Source: a virus
DNA: 22,186 bases
IMG/VR virus record: IMGVR_UViG_3300034110_000280
Location: 1 to 22,186 of that record
Direction: 5' to 3' (one strand)
Positions 12,879 through 19,740 of the stretch are shown here, in pieces; position 1 is the first letter of the stretch; every line of letters begins with the position of its first letter. Below the pieces are notes generated by a model that made no database searches, had not been told where the DNA came from, and was given only the letters and a program-made list of their open reading frames with translations. A program made the translations under genes and the position numbers.

Positions 12879-13670
12879 ATGGAACATGGTGTAGGTCGTG
12901 TGAAACGTACTCGTCGTACAAAAGATGATGTACGTGTGGATAAAGTTAATACTGGTACTCGTGAAATTAAAGAGAAATTCTTAGAAGAACGTAAGGCAAT
13001 TAAACCTGTTCAAGCCAAGAATGATTTCCAGAAAGCAGTATTACGTGCATTAGCAACAAAACAAGTAGTTGTGATCTCTGCCCCTGCGGGTGTAGGTAAA
13101 AGTTTCCTAACAATGTCTGCTGCATCAGATGACTTAGTGAAAGGTATTGTTGATAAACTTTTCTTAGCCCGACCAGCCGTTGGTATGGGTAACAGCTTAG
13201 GTATGCTCAAAGGTACGTTACGCGAGAAGTACGAGCCTTACCTTATGCCTCTAATCGAAGTGTTAGTTGACCGTCATGGTCGAGGTGTATATGAGTCTGG
13301 TTTGAATACCGGAAGTATTGAGTTAATCCCTTTTGAATATCTTCGTGGACGTAATCTTTCTGGTTGGGCTATTGTAGACGAAGTACAATGTTGTAGTTCT
13401 GAAGAAATCTACTCCGTATTAACTCGTATCACGGAAGGTGGTAAGCTTGTTTTACTTGGTGATAAAACTCAATCGGACTTGAAAGGTATTGATGGTATGT
13501 CATGGTTGCATGATTTTGTTGAACGTCATAATCTTCACGACACTGTAGAATTTATTGAAGGTACTTCTGACGATATTGTTCGTTCTGGTTTCGTTAAAGC
13601 TATTGTTAAAGCTAAAGAACAAGATACAGGTATTTATACCAACAAATGGAAGGAGAAAGCTAATGAGTAA
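12879..13670 (+). CDS. phoH: PhoH-like P-loop ATPase
   Basis: A 263-residue protein of the PhoH family. Walker A is SAPAGVGKS at 67-75 and the Walker B strand is AIVDEVQ at 164-170 (Asp167, Glu168; family members often have DEAQ). LARPAVGMG (96-104), KYEPYLMPL (118-126) and LLGDKTQSDLKG (in the C-terminal third) are family phrases. A basic N-terminal tail of about 45 residues (RVKRTRRTKDD) may touch nucleic acid. PhoH proteins are common in phages and are thought to act on RNA or in phosphate-stress responses; the true phage role is unsettled. The gene overlaps the ClpP-like gene by eight bases, suggesting coordinated synthesis. Confidence 0.9.
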   Translation: MEHGVGRVKRTRRTKDDVRVDKVNTGTREIKEKFLEERKAIKPVQAKNDFQKAVLRALATKQVVVISAPAGVGKSFLTMSAASDDLVKGIVDKLFLARPAVGMGNSLGMLKGTLREKYEPYLMPLIEVLVDRHGRGVYESGLNTGSIELIPFEYLRGRNLSGWAIVDEVQCCSSEEIYSVLTRITEGGKLVLLGDKTQSDLKGIDGMSWLHDFVERHNLHDTVEFIEGTSDDIVRSGFVKAIVKAKEQDTGIYTNKWKEKANE

Positions 13671-14406
13671 TAAAAAAGATTACGTATATGTAACTCCAGT
13701 GGCTTCAGAATACCGTTATTACTTGGACGATAGTGTTAGTGATCCACAAGACTACCACGAACTCTTTGAGCTTCTATCTTCTGCTGGTGAAAATGATATG
13801 GTACGTATTATCATTAGTAATTTTGGTGGTAGTTTGGTTACTTGTATTGCTATTATAAATGCTATCCGTTCATCTAAGGCATTAACCGTTGGTGTGTTAG
13901 CCTCTGTTGCTTATAGTGCTGGTGGTGCTATCTGGTTGTCTTGTGAAGCACAAGAAGTACAACAGCATGTTGGATTTATGGCACATGACGCTCAAGGCGG
14001 GTCGTTTGGTTCTCTATTCCAACAGAAGCAATCAATTGCGCACGAGATGGAAATTCTACGATCACTATACTCAGATGTATACGAAGGTTTCTTAACAGAA
14101 GAAGAAATCGAGTTAGTGCTGAAGAATGGTGATATGTGGCTAACTGAGAAAGACATCTGTGATCGATTAGATAACAGAGTGAAATACTTTGAAGCCAAGC
14201 AGAAAGAATCTCAAACCAAAGCATTCAATCTAGAAGGTTTAGATGAACTGTACGAAGAAGTATTGACAAGAGAACAACTGTTAAAATTAACTAAAGCAGA
14301 ACTAGCCTCTTACGTATTAGGGGAGATCGCTGTAGATGTTGATGATAATGGAAAATTAATTATCACTAAACTTGATAATCCTGTTGACAACGTAGAATCG
14401 GTATAG
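13663..14406 (+). CDS. ClpP-like serine peptidase
   Basis: A 247-residue protein with the ClpP/crotonase fold signatures. I start at MSNKKDYV because AAGGAGAAAGCTA precedes it; an upstream in-frame extension lies within the PhoH-like gene. IISNFGGSL at 50-58 replaces the usual NSPGG loop, the nucleophile is Ser85 (SVAYSAGG), the base is His108 (FMAHDAQGG), and the acid is probably Asp157 (GDMWLTEKD), so the triad looks complete. The last 50 residues are an acidic extra tail not seen in bacterial ClpP. No Clp ATPase is encoded here. It might borrow a host unfoldase, work with PhoH or act alone. It differs from the XkdF-like head protease, so a capsid role is less likely. Confidence 0.83.
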   Translation: MSNKKDYVYVTPVASEYRYYLDDSVSDPQDYHELFELLSSAGENDMVRIIISNFGGSLVTCIAIINAIRSSKALTVGVLASVAYSAGGAIWLSCEAQEVQQHVGFMAHDAQGGSFGSLFQQKQSIAHEMEILRSLYSDVYEGFLTEEEIELVLKNGDMWLTEKDICDRLDNRVKYFEAKQKESQTKAFNLEGLDELYEEVLTREQLLKLTKAELASYVLGEIAVDVDDNGKLIITKLDNPVDNVESV

Positions 14407-14412
14407 TAGTAT
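14384..14412 (+). promoter_or_regulatory. Promoter that fires inside the following terminator
   Basis: TTGACA (14384-14389), 17-base spacer, TAGTAT (14407-14412). It overlaps the last codons of the ClpP-like gene. The start site should fall near 14419, inside the left arm of the hairpin at 14414-14437, so new transcripts would lack that arm and escape termination. Confidence 0.6.
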
Positions 14413-14413
14413 T

Positions 14414-14443
14414 AGCCTCAGTCGAAAGATTGGGGCTTTTTTA
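14414..14443 (+). terminator. Intrinsic terminator after the ClpP-like gene
   Basis: AGCCTCAGTC pairs with GATTGGGGCT around a GAAA tetraloop (10 pairs, two of them G-U), followed by TTTTTTATTTT. It closes the PhoH-ClpP transcript. Confidence 0.88.
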
Positions 14444-14457
14444 TTTTAGGAGGGTGT

Positions 14458-14736
14458 GTGAAAACTATAGCAGTAATATGTAACAACAAACAAGAATGGC
14501 GACATTTCGTAGAGACTTTACAATTTACATTATCTAAAGACAATAAACCTTATAAGGTAGTAGCAGAAGCTATTGTTGACATAGATAAAAAGGTCAAGTA
14601 TATTCTTGTACCCAATCATTATAGTGGTATCAATAACATGAGAGGGTATGTTATCTCTGAGTATATTACTATGGCTAGTATTGTGGATAATGGTGTGTTT
14701 GATTATTTAATGAATAATTTAAGGAGTGTTGTATGA
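14458..14736 (+). CDS. Unrecognised small protein with GTG start (92 residues)
   Basis: The start is GTG, supported by a near-ideal AGGAGGG seven bases upstream just after the terminator. The protein begins MKTIAVICNNKQEWRHFV, a strand then a helix resembling the opening of a nucleotide-binding alpha-beta fold, then IVDIDKKVKYILVPNHYSG. It may be a truncated Rossmann-like protein, but no loop is diagnostic. A further TTGACA-N17-TATATT lies inside it (14576-14604). The 3' end overlaps the next gene as ATGA. Confidence 0.7.
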   Translation: MKTIAVICNNKQEWRHFVETLQFTLSKDNKPYKVVAEAIVDIDKKVKYILVPNHYSGINNMRGYVISEYITMASIVDNGVFDYLMNNLRSVV

Positions 14737-14924
14737 GTTTAGATTTAGTTATTGACGAAAAGTATCGTAATTTTATTACTTGGGATGAGAAAACTGGTTA
14801 TACTGTGTGGGATGAGACACAAGCGTATGAAGTAGGTACTACTTTTTATCCCAAAGTAGCAGAAGCTATGATGGATGCTTATGGTACTTATTATTTAGAT
14901 CCACAATTTGAGGAGAATGTATGA
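14733..14924 (+). CDS. Unrecognised small protein (63 residues)
   Basis: It starts MSLDLVIDEKYRNFITWDEKT. Short, acidic and aromatic-rich (Trp, Tyr), without membrane segment or cysteine. AAGGAGTGTTGT precedes the ATG. It is coupled by four-base overlaps to the genes on both sides. Confidence 0.66.
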   Translation: MSLDLVIDEKYRNFITWDEKTGYTVWDETQAYEVGTTFYPKVAEAMMDAYGTYYLDPQFEENV

Positions 14925-15397
14925 GTGAAATATGTTGGTATCATGTGCCAGAGGATGCTGAATTTTACGCAGACGGTTATTTCAGAAAAAATGTAAGTGA
15001 CCACGTTGAATTTTTAGACGACATAGGTGGTTGGCGAATCAGTGCTTATAGTTTTGCCGAACTAGCGTCTGCACCAGATTTTGAACTTCGCCCCGTATGT
15101 ACCCCTGAAGCTACACCGGATGTTACCACGGAAGATGATAGTTCAAAATGGACAGCAGTACATTATGACAATTATTACCAATTAACTGAAGCTGATATTA
15201 AAGCTGGTAAAGTTAAGATCGATGCTTATTTTGTTAATAAGATGTGGAAACTTAATCAGAAAGATGATACCGGTGGTTTGTTTCACTCATTAAAAACTAT
15301 TGCTAGATTTGGAGAAAAGAACACCATTGAGCGTGAGCTTAAAGCTTTGTATAATCAAACCAAGCGAATGGCAGAATTATACGGAGTAAAGTTATAA
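14921..15397 (+). CDS. Unrecognised two-part protein (158 residues)
   Basis: An N-terminal aromatic-rich part of about 57 residues (ICWYHVPEDAEFYADGYF; DIGGWRIS) is joined by a Pro-Thr-Glu linker (TPEATPDVTTEDDS, 61-74) to a helical C-terminal part. Residues 100-158 include VNKMWKLNQKDDTGGLFHSLKTIARFG, a phrase typical of small helical phage proteins. No catalytic motif is recognised. Confidence 0.7.
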   Translation: MSEICWYHVPEDAEFYADGYFRKNVSDHVEFLDDIGGWRISAYSFAELASAPDFELRPVCTPEATPDVTTEDDSSKWTAVHYDNYYQLTEADIKAGKVKIDAYFVNKMWKLNQKDDTGGLFHSLKTIARFGEKNTIERELKALYNQTKRMAELYGVKL

Positions 15398-15678
15398 TGA
15401 TACTACAATTAATATTAACTACAGCAGCATTCGCCATATCCACTGGTTTGAAAACGATGCAATCACGCACGATTGCTGTACGTAATTATAAAGCTATTCC
15501 AATAATCAGCTATTTGATTGCGCTCTTAGAACTTAGTGTATACACAAGTACAATAGGTAATGCTGTAGTTACTAATTCTGTATGGCCTATATTTGTATTA
15601 GCAATTGGTGCAAGTATTGGTGCGTTAGGTGGAGTATATGTAGCTGACGCTATCAGTAATAAAGGAGACAAACCATGA
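15397..15678 (+). CDS. Three-helix membrane protein (93 residues)
   Basis: Hydrophobic helices at about 2-17, 34-57 and 62-84; between the first two is TMQSRTIAVRNYKA, basic and so likely cytoplasmic. The layout resembles DUF5698/DUF2179-type membrane domains (a TLRT-type loop, then a helix, then a Gly-rich helix IGASIGALGGVYVADA), but the likeness is only moderate. TAATG joins it to the gene before and ATGA to the gene after. Confidence 0.68.
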   Translation: MILQLILTTAAFAISTGLKTMQSRTIAVRNYKAIPIISYLIALLELSVYTSTIGNAVVTNSVWPIFVLAIGASIGALGGVYVADAISNKGDKP

Positions 15679-15845
15679 GCCATTATTCTGAAATGAGAGA
15701 ACATATAATAACTATCCCTAACCAAGATACAGTACCGCAAAGTCAATATGACCAGATGGTATATGAGCGTAATCAATTATTATCATTGTTATTGAAGTAT
15801 ATGACATTAGATGATATATTGAAAGAAATAACTAGCCAGCGATAA
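15675..15845 (+). CDS. Small unrecognised protein (56 residues)
   Basis: It starts MSHYSEMREHIITIPNQDTV. Support is the ATGA overlap with the membrane gene, AAAGGAGACAAACC as ribosome site, and the terminator that begins inside its last codons. The C-terminal half is a Leu-rich amphipathic helix (RNQLLSLLLKYMTLDDILKE), likely for dimerisation or membrane-surface contact. Confidence 0.62.
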   Translation: MSHYSEMREHIITIPNQDTVPQSQYDQMVYERNQLLSLLLKYMTLDDILKEITSQR

Positions 15846-15857
15846 GCTGGCTTTTTC
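15834..15857 (+). terminator. Intrinsic terminator overlapping a stop codon
   Basis: AGCCAGC (15834-15840) pairs with GCTGGCT (15846-15852) around a five-base loop that contains the TAA, followed by TTTTT. It ends the 14458-15845 block, just before a new promoter. Confidence 0.85.
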
Positions 15858-15889
15858 GTAACTAAATTTAATTACATATCAGAAAGTAA

Positions 15890-15917
15890 TTGACACGTAT
15901 TACCAACCTGATATACT
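15890..15917 (+). promoter_or_regulatory. Sigma-70-type promoter for the 15950-19429 block
   Basis: TTGACA (15890-15895), 16-base spacer, extended -10 TGATATACT with TATACT at 15912-15917. The leader to the first ATG is about 25 bases and includes AGGAGATGTACAT. Confidence 0.8.
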
Positions 15918-15949
15918 AGACAAATCAAAACGACATAGGAGATGTACAT

Positions 15950-16147
15950 ATGGCTAAGAAAATCATTGAGAGTATCATTGTGAGTTATGAAGATTTTGTG
16001 GATATGGATTTTAATCCGCCAAGTAAGTATTATATTCGTAACCCAAATGGTGATTACGAGTTTTTGAAAGGTAATAAACGTGAAGTTGTACAATCGTATT
16101 TCGATGATAAATACGGTGTTGGTAAATTCTCGGTGAGGAGTGTGTAA
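15950..16147 (+). CDS. Unrecognised small protein (65 residues)
   Basis: It starts MAKKIIESIIVSYEDFVDMDF. A small mixed fold, with a central PPSKYYIRNPNGDYEFLKGNK and a basic C-terminal half. First gene behind a strong promoter. Its TAA shares one base with the phosphoesterase ATG (TAATG). Confidence 0.7.
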   Translation: MAKKIIESIIVSYEDFVDMDFNPPSKYYIRNPNGDYEFLKGNKREVVQSYFDDKYGVGKFSVRSV

Positions 16148-16686
16148 TGAGTAAACATTATTTTATTGGTGATACGCATTTTGGACATAGTAATATTCAT
16201 TTGAAGTTTCGTAAGGAATTCTCATCACAAGAGGAACACAATGAAACAATCCATCAGAATATAATGAACGCTGGTGACAAGTGCGATTGTTTATGGTTAC
16301 TAGGTGATATATTCTTTAAGGAAAGTGAATTCTGGCGACTGAAAGAATATGCACGTAAGTATCAACGAGTATATTACGTGTTAGGTAATCATGATAAATT
16401 ATCTGTAGTAAAATATGCACTACAGTTTAAGAATGTTACTATTATGGGTGTAGAACAGCGATGGGGTTTATGGTTAACTCACGTACCTGTACCGGATTAT
16501 GAATTATATCGCGGTAATTGTATTCATGGTCACTTACATAACAAAGTTGTAGAACGTAAAGTATTTGAGTATGGTAATTTTATCGGATCTCAAACTGATG
16601 AGAGATATTTCTGTGTATCTTGTGAGCAAGTAGATTACAAACCAATTAGCCTAAACCAGATTAAAGAAATTAGAGGGTGGAAATGA
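16147..16686 (+). CDS. Calcineurin-like metallophosphoesterase
   Basis: A 179-residue protein with all motifs of the family in order: GDTHFGH (8-14; Asp9, His11), LLGD (Asp54), LGNHD (79-83; Asn81, His82), LTHVP (His112) and IHGHLH (126-131; His129, His131). These bind two metal ions. The DTHFGHSNIHLKFRKEF opening is characteristic of the COG4186-type branch, whose members hydrolyse phosphate esters of undefined substrate. In a phage it could repair RNA or DNA ends or degrade a cyclic-nucleotide signal; nothing here decides between them. It ends with ATGA coupling to the next gene. Confidence 0.9.
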   Translation: MSKHYFIGDTHFGHSNIHLKFRKEFSSQEEHNETIHQNIMNAGDKCDCLWLLGDIFFKESEFWRLKEYARKYQRVYYVLGNHDKLSVVKYALQFKNVTIMGVEQRWGLWLTHVPVPDYELYRGNCIHGHLHNKVVERKVFEYGNFIGSQTDERYFCVSCEQVDYKPISLNQIKEIRGWK

Positions 16687-17000
16687 ATCTAGATCATCTA
16701 GCTAGAGAATCATACAAAGATAATCCATCTAGTGTAATATATTGGCTAATAATGTCTAGTTACCTATACTACATTAGGATGGAATCCGTCCTGTCAGATG
16801 AAACCTTTGATAAAATGGCTAAGTTAGCTTTAGATAAAAATATTAAACATAGTAAGTTGCAATATTTAGTGAATGACGATAGACTTCGTGCAGGTAGTTT
16901 CTTCGACGTAAAGCCAACAGAATACCCAGACTTTATTATCGAAGATGCAGAGAAATTATTGAGATATGGTACTTGGTACGGGAGAGAAATTAATGCGTAA
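16683..17000 (+). CDS. Unrecognised helical protein (105 residues)
   Basis: I use ATG at 16683, which overlaps the phosphoesterase stop by four bases; an in-frame GTG six bases upstream lies in the purine-rich ribosome site. Residues 12-60 (SVIYWLIMSSYLYYIRMESVLSDETFDKMAKLAL) resemble the helical opening of small phage proteins related to NAD-dependent ligase adenylation-domain helices (YYIxxxSxLSDxxFDxM). That likeness is limited to one short stretch and I do not assign the function. Confidence 0.68.
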   Translation: MNLDHLARESYKDNPSSVIYWLIMSSYLYYIRMESVLSDETFDKMAKLALDKNIKHSKLQYLVNDDRLRAGSFFDVKPTEYPDFIIEDAEKLLRYGTWYGREINA

Positions 17001-17193
17001 TGTTTGGGATAGTTATGATAATTGGAAAACTACGGATGTGGAAGGTCAACGAGCTTGGACAGAATCATACCTCTTTGATTGGACACTATCAATGGTGCGA
17101 GAGGACTTCCCAGATGAGGAAGATGAACAATATTTAGAGTGGTTAGCTCAATCAAGAATTGATAGTGGTTATTATGACAATACACCATTCTGA
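16993..17193 (+). CDS. Unrecognised acidic small protein (66 residues)
   Basis: I start at MRNVWDSYDNW because GGGAGAGAAATTA lies just before it and it overlaps the previous gene by only eight bases. Very acidic and Trp-rich (WKTTDVEGQRAWTESYLFDW; EDFPDEEDEQYLEWL). Small acidic phage proteins may mimic DNA or bind host factors; no family is recognised. Confidence 0.66.
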   Translation: MRNVWDSYDNWKTTDVEGQRAWTESYLFDWTLSMVREDFPDEEDEQYLEWLAQSRIDSGYYDNTPF

Positions 17194-17368
17194 TGTCATT
17201 TATTTGTGGATATTAATGGCTGTATTAGTAGGATCGCTTGAACACGAGTTATCCTTATACAGAGAAAGTTTAAAAATGTATTGGGTATATATTGCTATCA
17301 ATCTGATTGTCTGGTATATTACAATAATTGAGTTTGTTATTAATTACAAATTGAGGAGAAAGAAATGA
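17174..17368 (+). CDS. Two-helix membrane protein (64 residues)
   Basis: Two membrane helices, about residues 7-20 and 31-56 (MYWVYIAINLIVWYITIIEFVI), with a basic end (KLRRKK) that should face the cytoplasm. The start is uncertain: ATG 17174 overlaps the previous gene by 20 bases; ATG 17216 would give a shorter protein with a weak ribosome site. It overlaps the next gene as ATGA. Confidence 0.55.
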   Translation: MTIHHSDVIYLWILMAVLVGSLEHELSLYRESLKMYWVYIAINLIVWYITIIEFVINYKLRRKK

Positions 17369-17640
17369 ATTTAGAATTTAAGGTGAATGGTAGTAAAGAA
17401 TTTTACACTATAACTAAAAGTGATCACTATGGTTACACTTTGACACACCATAAGCCAGCGGTCAAAGAAGATGCTAAAAAAGAGTTCTCACAAAGCACTT
17501 TATTCTATGCTAATTTAGACCAGATCGCAGAGAAGCTTTCTTGGATTAACTTAGAAGGTAATAATCTCAATGAGGTTATTGCTTCATTAAATAACACAGC
17601 AAAAAATATTGCTAATACTTTAAAGAAGGTGAACGTATGA
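17365..17640 (+). CDS. Unrecognised small protein (91 residues)
   Basis: It starts MNLEFKVNGSKEFYTITKS. The first 30 residues look like a small sheet; the second half is helical (LDQIAEKLSWINLEGNNLNEVIASLNNTAKNIANTL). No motif is recognised. GAGGAGAAAGAA precedes the ATG, and ATGA overlaps join both neighbours. Confidence 0.7.
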   Translation: MNLEFKVNGSKEFYTITKSDHYGYTLTHHKPAVKEDAKKEFSQSTLFYANLDQIAEKLSWINLEGNNLNEVIASLNNTAKNIANTLKKVNV

Positions 17641-17825
17641 CCAAACGCATTTTTGTAGATATTGAGTTTGATTCTCTAAATGAGTTAGTACGTGATGATT
17701 TGATTGAGCAATTTGATAATCACGAAGATGGTGATATTGAATTACAAAACGCATTAGCTCGTGTAATCAGACATTATTCTACAGATAAACAATGGAAAGC
17801 TTTCCAGAAGAAGCGTGAGGTGTAG
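17637..17825 (+). CDS. Unrecognised small protein (62 residues)
   Basis: It starts MTKRIFVDIEFDSLNELVRDD. A strand followed by acidic helices (IEQFDNHEDGDIELQNALARVIRHY) and a basic tail (KKREV). Stands in a run of overlapping genes; no function can be assigned. Confidence 0.66.
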   Translation: MTKRIFVDIEFDSLNELVRDDLIEQFDNHEDGDIELQNALARVIRHYSTDKQWKAFQKKREV

Positions 17826-17826
17826 T

Positions 17827-18054
17827 ATGGTAATCAAATACGTACTTCTAGATTTAGAATCTGGCGAGTATTTCACTTGTTATTGGGATGAATATGAAAT
17901 TGATGAGATACAATATAGTGAATTAGTTGCTTACACAGAAAGTGAAATGTGTGGTGCTACAGAATTATTTACATACAAAGATGCTGAATACTATAAACAC
18001 TGTATCAGTGCTGAGTTTGGATATGATGTAGAGATTGTGAGGATTGAAGAATGA
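17827..18054 (+). CDS. Unrecognised small protein (75 residues)
   Basis: I start at ATG 17827 (MVIKYVLLDLESGEYFTCYW), preceded by GTGAGGTGTAGT; the in-frame GTG upstream lies in the previous gene. Beta-rich and acidic, with three cysteines not in a metal-binding pattern. Overlaps the SLOG-type gene as ATGA. Confidence 0.66.
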   Translation: MVIKYVLLDLESGEYFTCYWDEYEIDEIQYSELVAYTESEMCGATELFTYKDAEYYKHCISAEFGYDVEIVRIEE

Positions 18055-18599
18055 ATAAAATCTACACAGGTATTGGGAGCAGGGAAGTTCCTGAAAATGT
18101 ATTTGAAGCTATGTCTACTGAAGCTTATCACCTAGCGGGTAAAGGTTACACGCTTCGTTCAGGTGGTGCTAAAGGTAGCGACTCGGCTTTCCAATGGGGA
18201 CATGAGTATTATTACAGTGATGTTAATGCGTTAATCACCAACCAAGAGATTTACATTCCTTGGGTGAACTTTAAGATTGAAGAATACCTAAGTACAAGTA
18301 GTAATATAATCCCTCAACACCTAAATACAGCATGTATGGAAATTGCAGCCAGTGTTCATCCACATTGGGATAGGTGTTCTGCTGGCGCTAAGAAGCTACA
18401 CGCTAGAAATGTTTGTCAAATTCTAGGGGATGGTTTATTCCTACCATCAGACTTTGTGTTATTCTATGCTAAAGAAGTTAATGGTGTTGTGCAAGGTGGT
18501 ACAGCTACCGCAGTGAATATTGCACGTAAGTTTAACGTACCAACAATCAATATGTTTTATCCAGATTGGTCAGATAAATTAGAGGAGCTTGGATTATGA
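18051..18599 (+). CDS. SLOG-superfamily (DprA/LOG-like) nucleotide-binding protein
   Basis: A 182-residue protein with a Rossmann-like SLOG layout: the first strand and loop YTGIGSREVP (5-14), then LRSGGAKGSDSAFQWG (35-50), the Gly-rich phosphate-contact loop, a basic helical insert and GTATAVNIARKFNVPTIN near the C terminus, as in DprA and related proteins. It lacks a clear PGGxGT motif of LOG enzymes, and GVVQGGTATAV stands in that place. SLOG proteins bind nucleotides or nucleotide-derived signals, and DprA relatives bind single-stranded DNA. In a phage early arm, either a DNA-handling or a signal-binding role is possible. Confidence 0.78.
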   Translation: MNKIYTGIGSREVPENVFEAMSTEAYHLAGKGYTLRSGGAKGSDSAFQWGHEYYYSDVNALITNQEIYIPWVNFKIEEYLSTSSNIIPQHLNTACMEIAASVHPHWDRCSAGAKKLHARNVCQILGDGLFLPSDFVLFYAKEVNGVVQGGTATAVNIARKFNVPTINMFYPDWSDKLEELGL

Positions 18600-18760
18600 A
18601 CGAACAAGAGATAGAAACCAAGATAGAACTAACTAGGTGGTTGTTCAACAACACACGAAGTATTTCATATCAAGATTTATTAGATGCTCAAGAACATAAT
18701 GACTTCAACTTTGTTACTGAAACGCTGTATAAATACTTAGAGGAGCATGATTTATTATGA
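18596..18760 (+). CDS. Small unrecognised protein (54 residues)
   Basis: It starts MNEQEIETKIELTRWLFNNT. Supported by ATGA overlaps at both ends and AGAGGAGCTTGGATT as ribosome site. Acidic and helical, with no motif. Confidence 0.62.
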   Translation: MNEQEIETKIELTRWLFNNTRSISYQDLLDAQEHNDFNFVTETLYKYLEEHDLL

Positions 18761-19260
18761 AATCACACGAACTAGCACAATTACTATTATCTCTCCCAGA
18801 CATGGAATTAGGTATTATCCATTACGATGGTGAATTTGACCTTAAATGGGTTAATCTGGTTGATGGAGTTGAAACAAACAAAGTTAAAGTGGATGGTGAG
18901 AAAATCTTAGTGTTAGCGCAAGGTGAGCGATATATTCAAGATAAACAATTCAACCCTAACGATGATTTTGATTTGTTGGAGATTGAATTCTTGTTAGAGG
19001 ATAAAGAAAACTACTGGCGAGTGAATGAAGATTGTCTAACTAATCAGTTGTATGCTTTATTTCAAGGTAAACAGAAGTATGGACAATATCACATACCAGA
19101 AGATACATTAGTTAAGTTAACACTTGGGTATGACCCAGATACGTGGGAACCTAAAGTAATGTTTGCGTCTATTGACAGTGCTAAGGAATTCATCCTACAA
19201 CACTTCAAGTTAGAAATTGAAGATAATGAGTGGTACTGGTTGGAGGCTAAGGGTGAATAA
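18757..19260 (+). CDS. Unrecognised phage protein (167 residues)
   Basis: It starts MKSHELAQLLLSLPDMELGI. This opening, a short helix then a Pro-Asp turn then strands, recurs in many small uncharacterised phage proteins. A first beta-rich part (to about 70) is followed by an acidic helix-loop part and a C-terminal VKLTLGYDPDTWEPKVMFAS. No catalytic motif. It ends over the GTG start of the next gene. Confidence 0.72.
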   Translation: MKSHELAQLLLSLPDMELGIIHYDGEFDLKWVNLVDGVETNKVKVDGEKILVLAQGERYIQDKQFNPNDDFDLLEIEFLLEDKENYWRVNEDCLTNQLYALFQGKQKYGQYHIPEDTLVKLTLGYDPDTWEPKVMFASIDSAKEFILQHFKLEIEDNEWYWLEAKGE

Positions 19261-19429
19261 ATTACACAGTTTCCAACTATTCAACAAACTAATAGCTTTC
19301 AAAATCTCTAATGACTTTGATGGATGGGACGTAGGTATGTTCTCATGTAAGTGTATAGAGAATGCGGAAGGTCGTAAAGCATTGCGTCTTGTTGTTTGGA
19401 GACTAGCTTTATTTATTCAATACAAATAA
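19253..19429 (+). CDS. Small unrecognised protein with GTG start (58 residues)
   Basis: The in-frame GTG at 19253 (MNKLHSFQLFNKLIAFKIS) is preceded by TTGGAGGCTAAG, and GTGAATAA overlaps the previous stop, so I prefer it to the upstream in-frame ATG inside the previous gene. A basic, partly hydrophobic protein (RKALRLVVWRLALFIQ) that may lie on a membrane or bind nucleic acid. Last gene before a hairpin and promoter. Confidence 0.58.
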   Translation: MNKLHSFQLFNKLIAFKISNDFDGWDVGMFSCKCIENAEGRKALRLVVWRLALFIQYK

Positions 19430-19433
19430 TCTA

Positions 19434-19462
19434 TTGACAACAGGATCGCTTTCGGGTATCCT
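19434..19462 (+). promoter_or_regulatory. Promoter nested in a hairpin terminator
   Basis: TTGACA (19434-19439), 17-base spacer, TATCCT (19457-19462). The two boxes lie on the two arms of the hairpin at 19437-19467, and the start site should fall just after the hairpin. It serves 19494 and following genes. Confidence 0.65.
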
Positions 19463-19467
19463 GTTGT
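19437..19467 (+). terminator. Hairpin terminator overlapping the promoter
   Basis: ACAACAGGAT (19437-19446) and ATCCTGTTGT (19458-19467) pair over 10 bp around an 11-base loop, followed by TATTGTTTT. Upstream transcripts from the 15890 promoter should stop here, although the U-run is interrupted. Confidence 0.68.
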
Positions 19468-19493
19468 TATTGTTTTAACAGAGGAGAGAAATT

Positions 19494-19739
19494 ATGAACG
19501 CAAATACACCAACACAGCCGTTTCAAGAATTATTACCACCAGAAGGTGTAATCACTAGCTGGATAAACCACAAAGGATTAACTAAACGAGAAGAATTATC
19601 TGCTCGATTTGGTGCAGCATTATTACCTGTGTATTTGGATACAGTATTACAATATGAATCCTCTGAAGCTATGGTACGTTGTTGGGCGGAATCAAGCGTA
19701 GAATTTGCTGATGCTTTGATTAAGCAGTGGGAGAAATAA
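19494..19739 (+). CDS. Unrecognised helical protein (81 residues)
   Basis: It starts MNANTPTQPFQELLPPEGVI. After a Pro-rich start it is helical (TKREELSARFGAALLPVYLDTVL) with a single Cys. GAGGAGAGAAATT precedes the ATG; first gene behind the promoter at 19434. No family is recognised. Confidence 0.7.
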   Translation: MNANTPTQPFQELLPPEGVITSWINHKGLTKREELSARFGAALLPVYLDTVLQYESSEAMVRCWAESSVEFADALIKQWEK

Positions 19740-19740
19740 T

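Noticed and set aside
13555-13662. Longer N terminus for the ClpP-like protein with an apparent membrane segment
   Set aside because: The extension lies within the PhoH-like gene in another frame and lacks a ribosome site, while the internal ATG has AAGGAG at the right distance.
14576-14604. TTGACA-N17-TATATT inside the 14458 gene as a promoter
   Set aside because: The match is good, but it lies within a coding gene that is already served by the 14384 promoter, and AT-rich coding DNA will give some such matches by chance. Not listed as a feature.
16683-17000. DNA ligase fragment
   Set aside because: One short phrase resembles the helical start of NAD-dependent ligases, but no catalytic Lys motif or other ligase domain is present.
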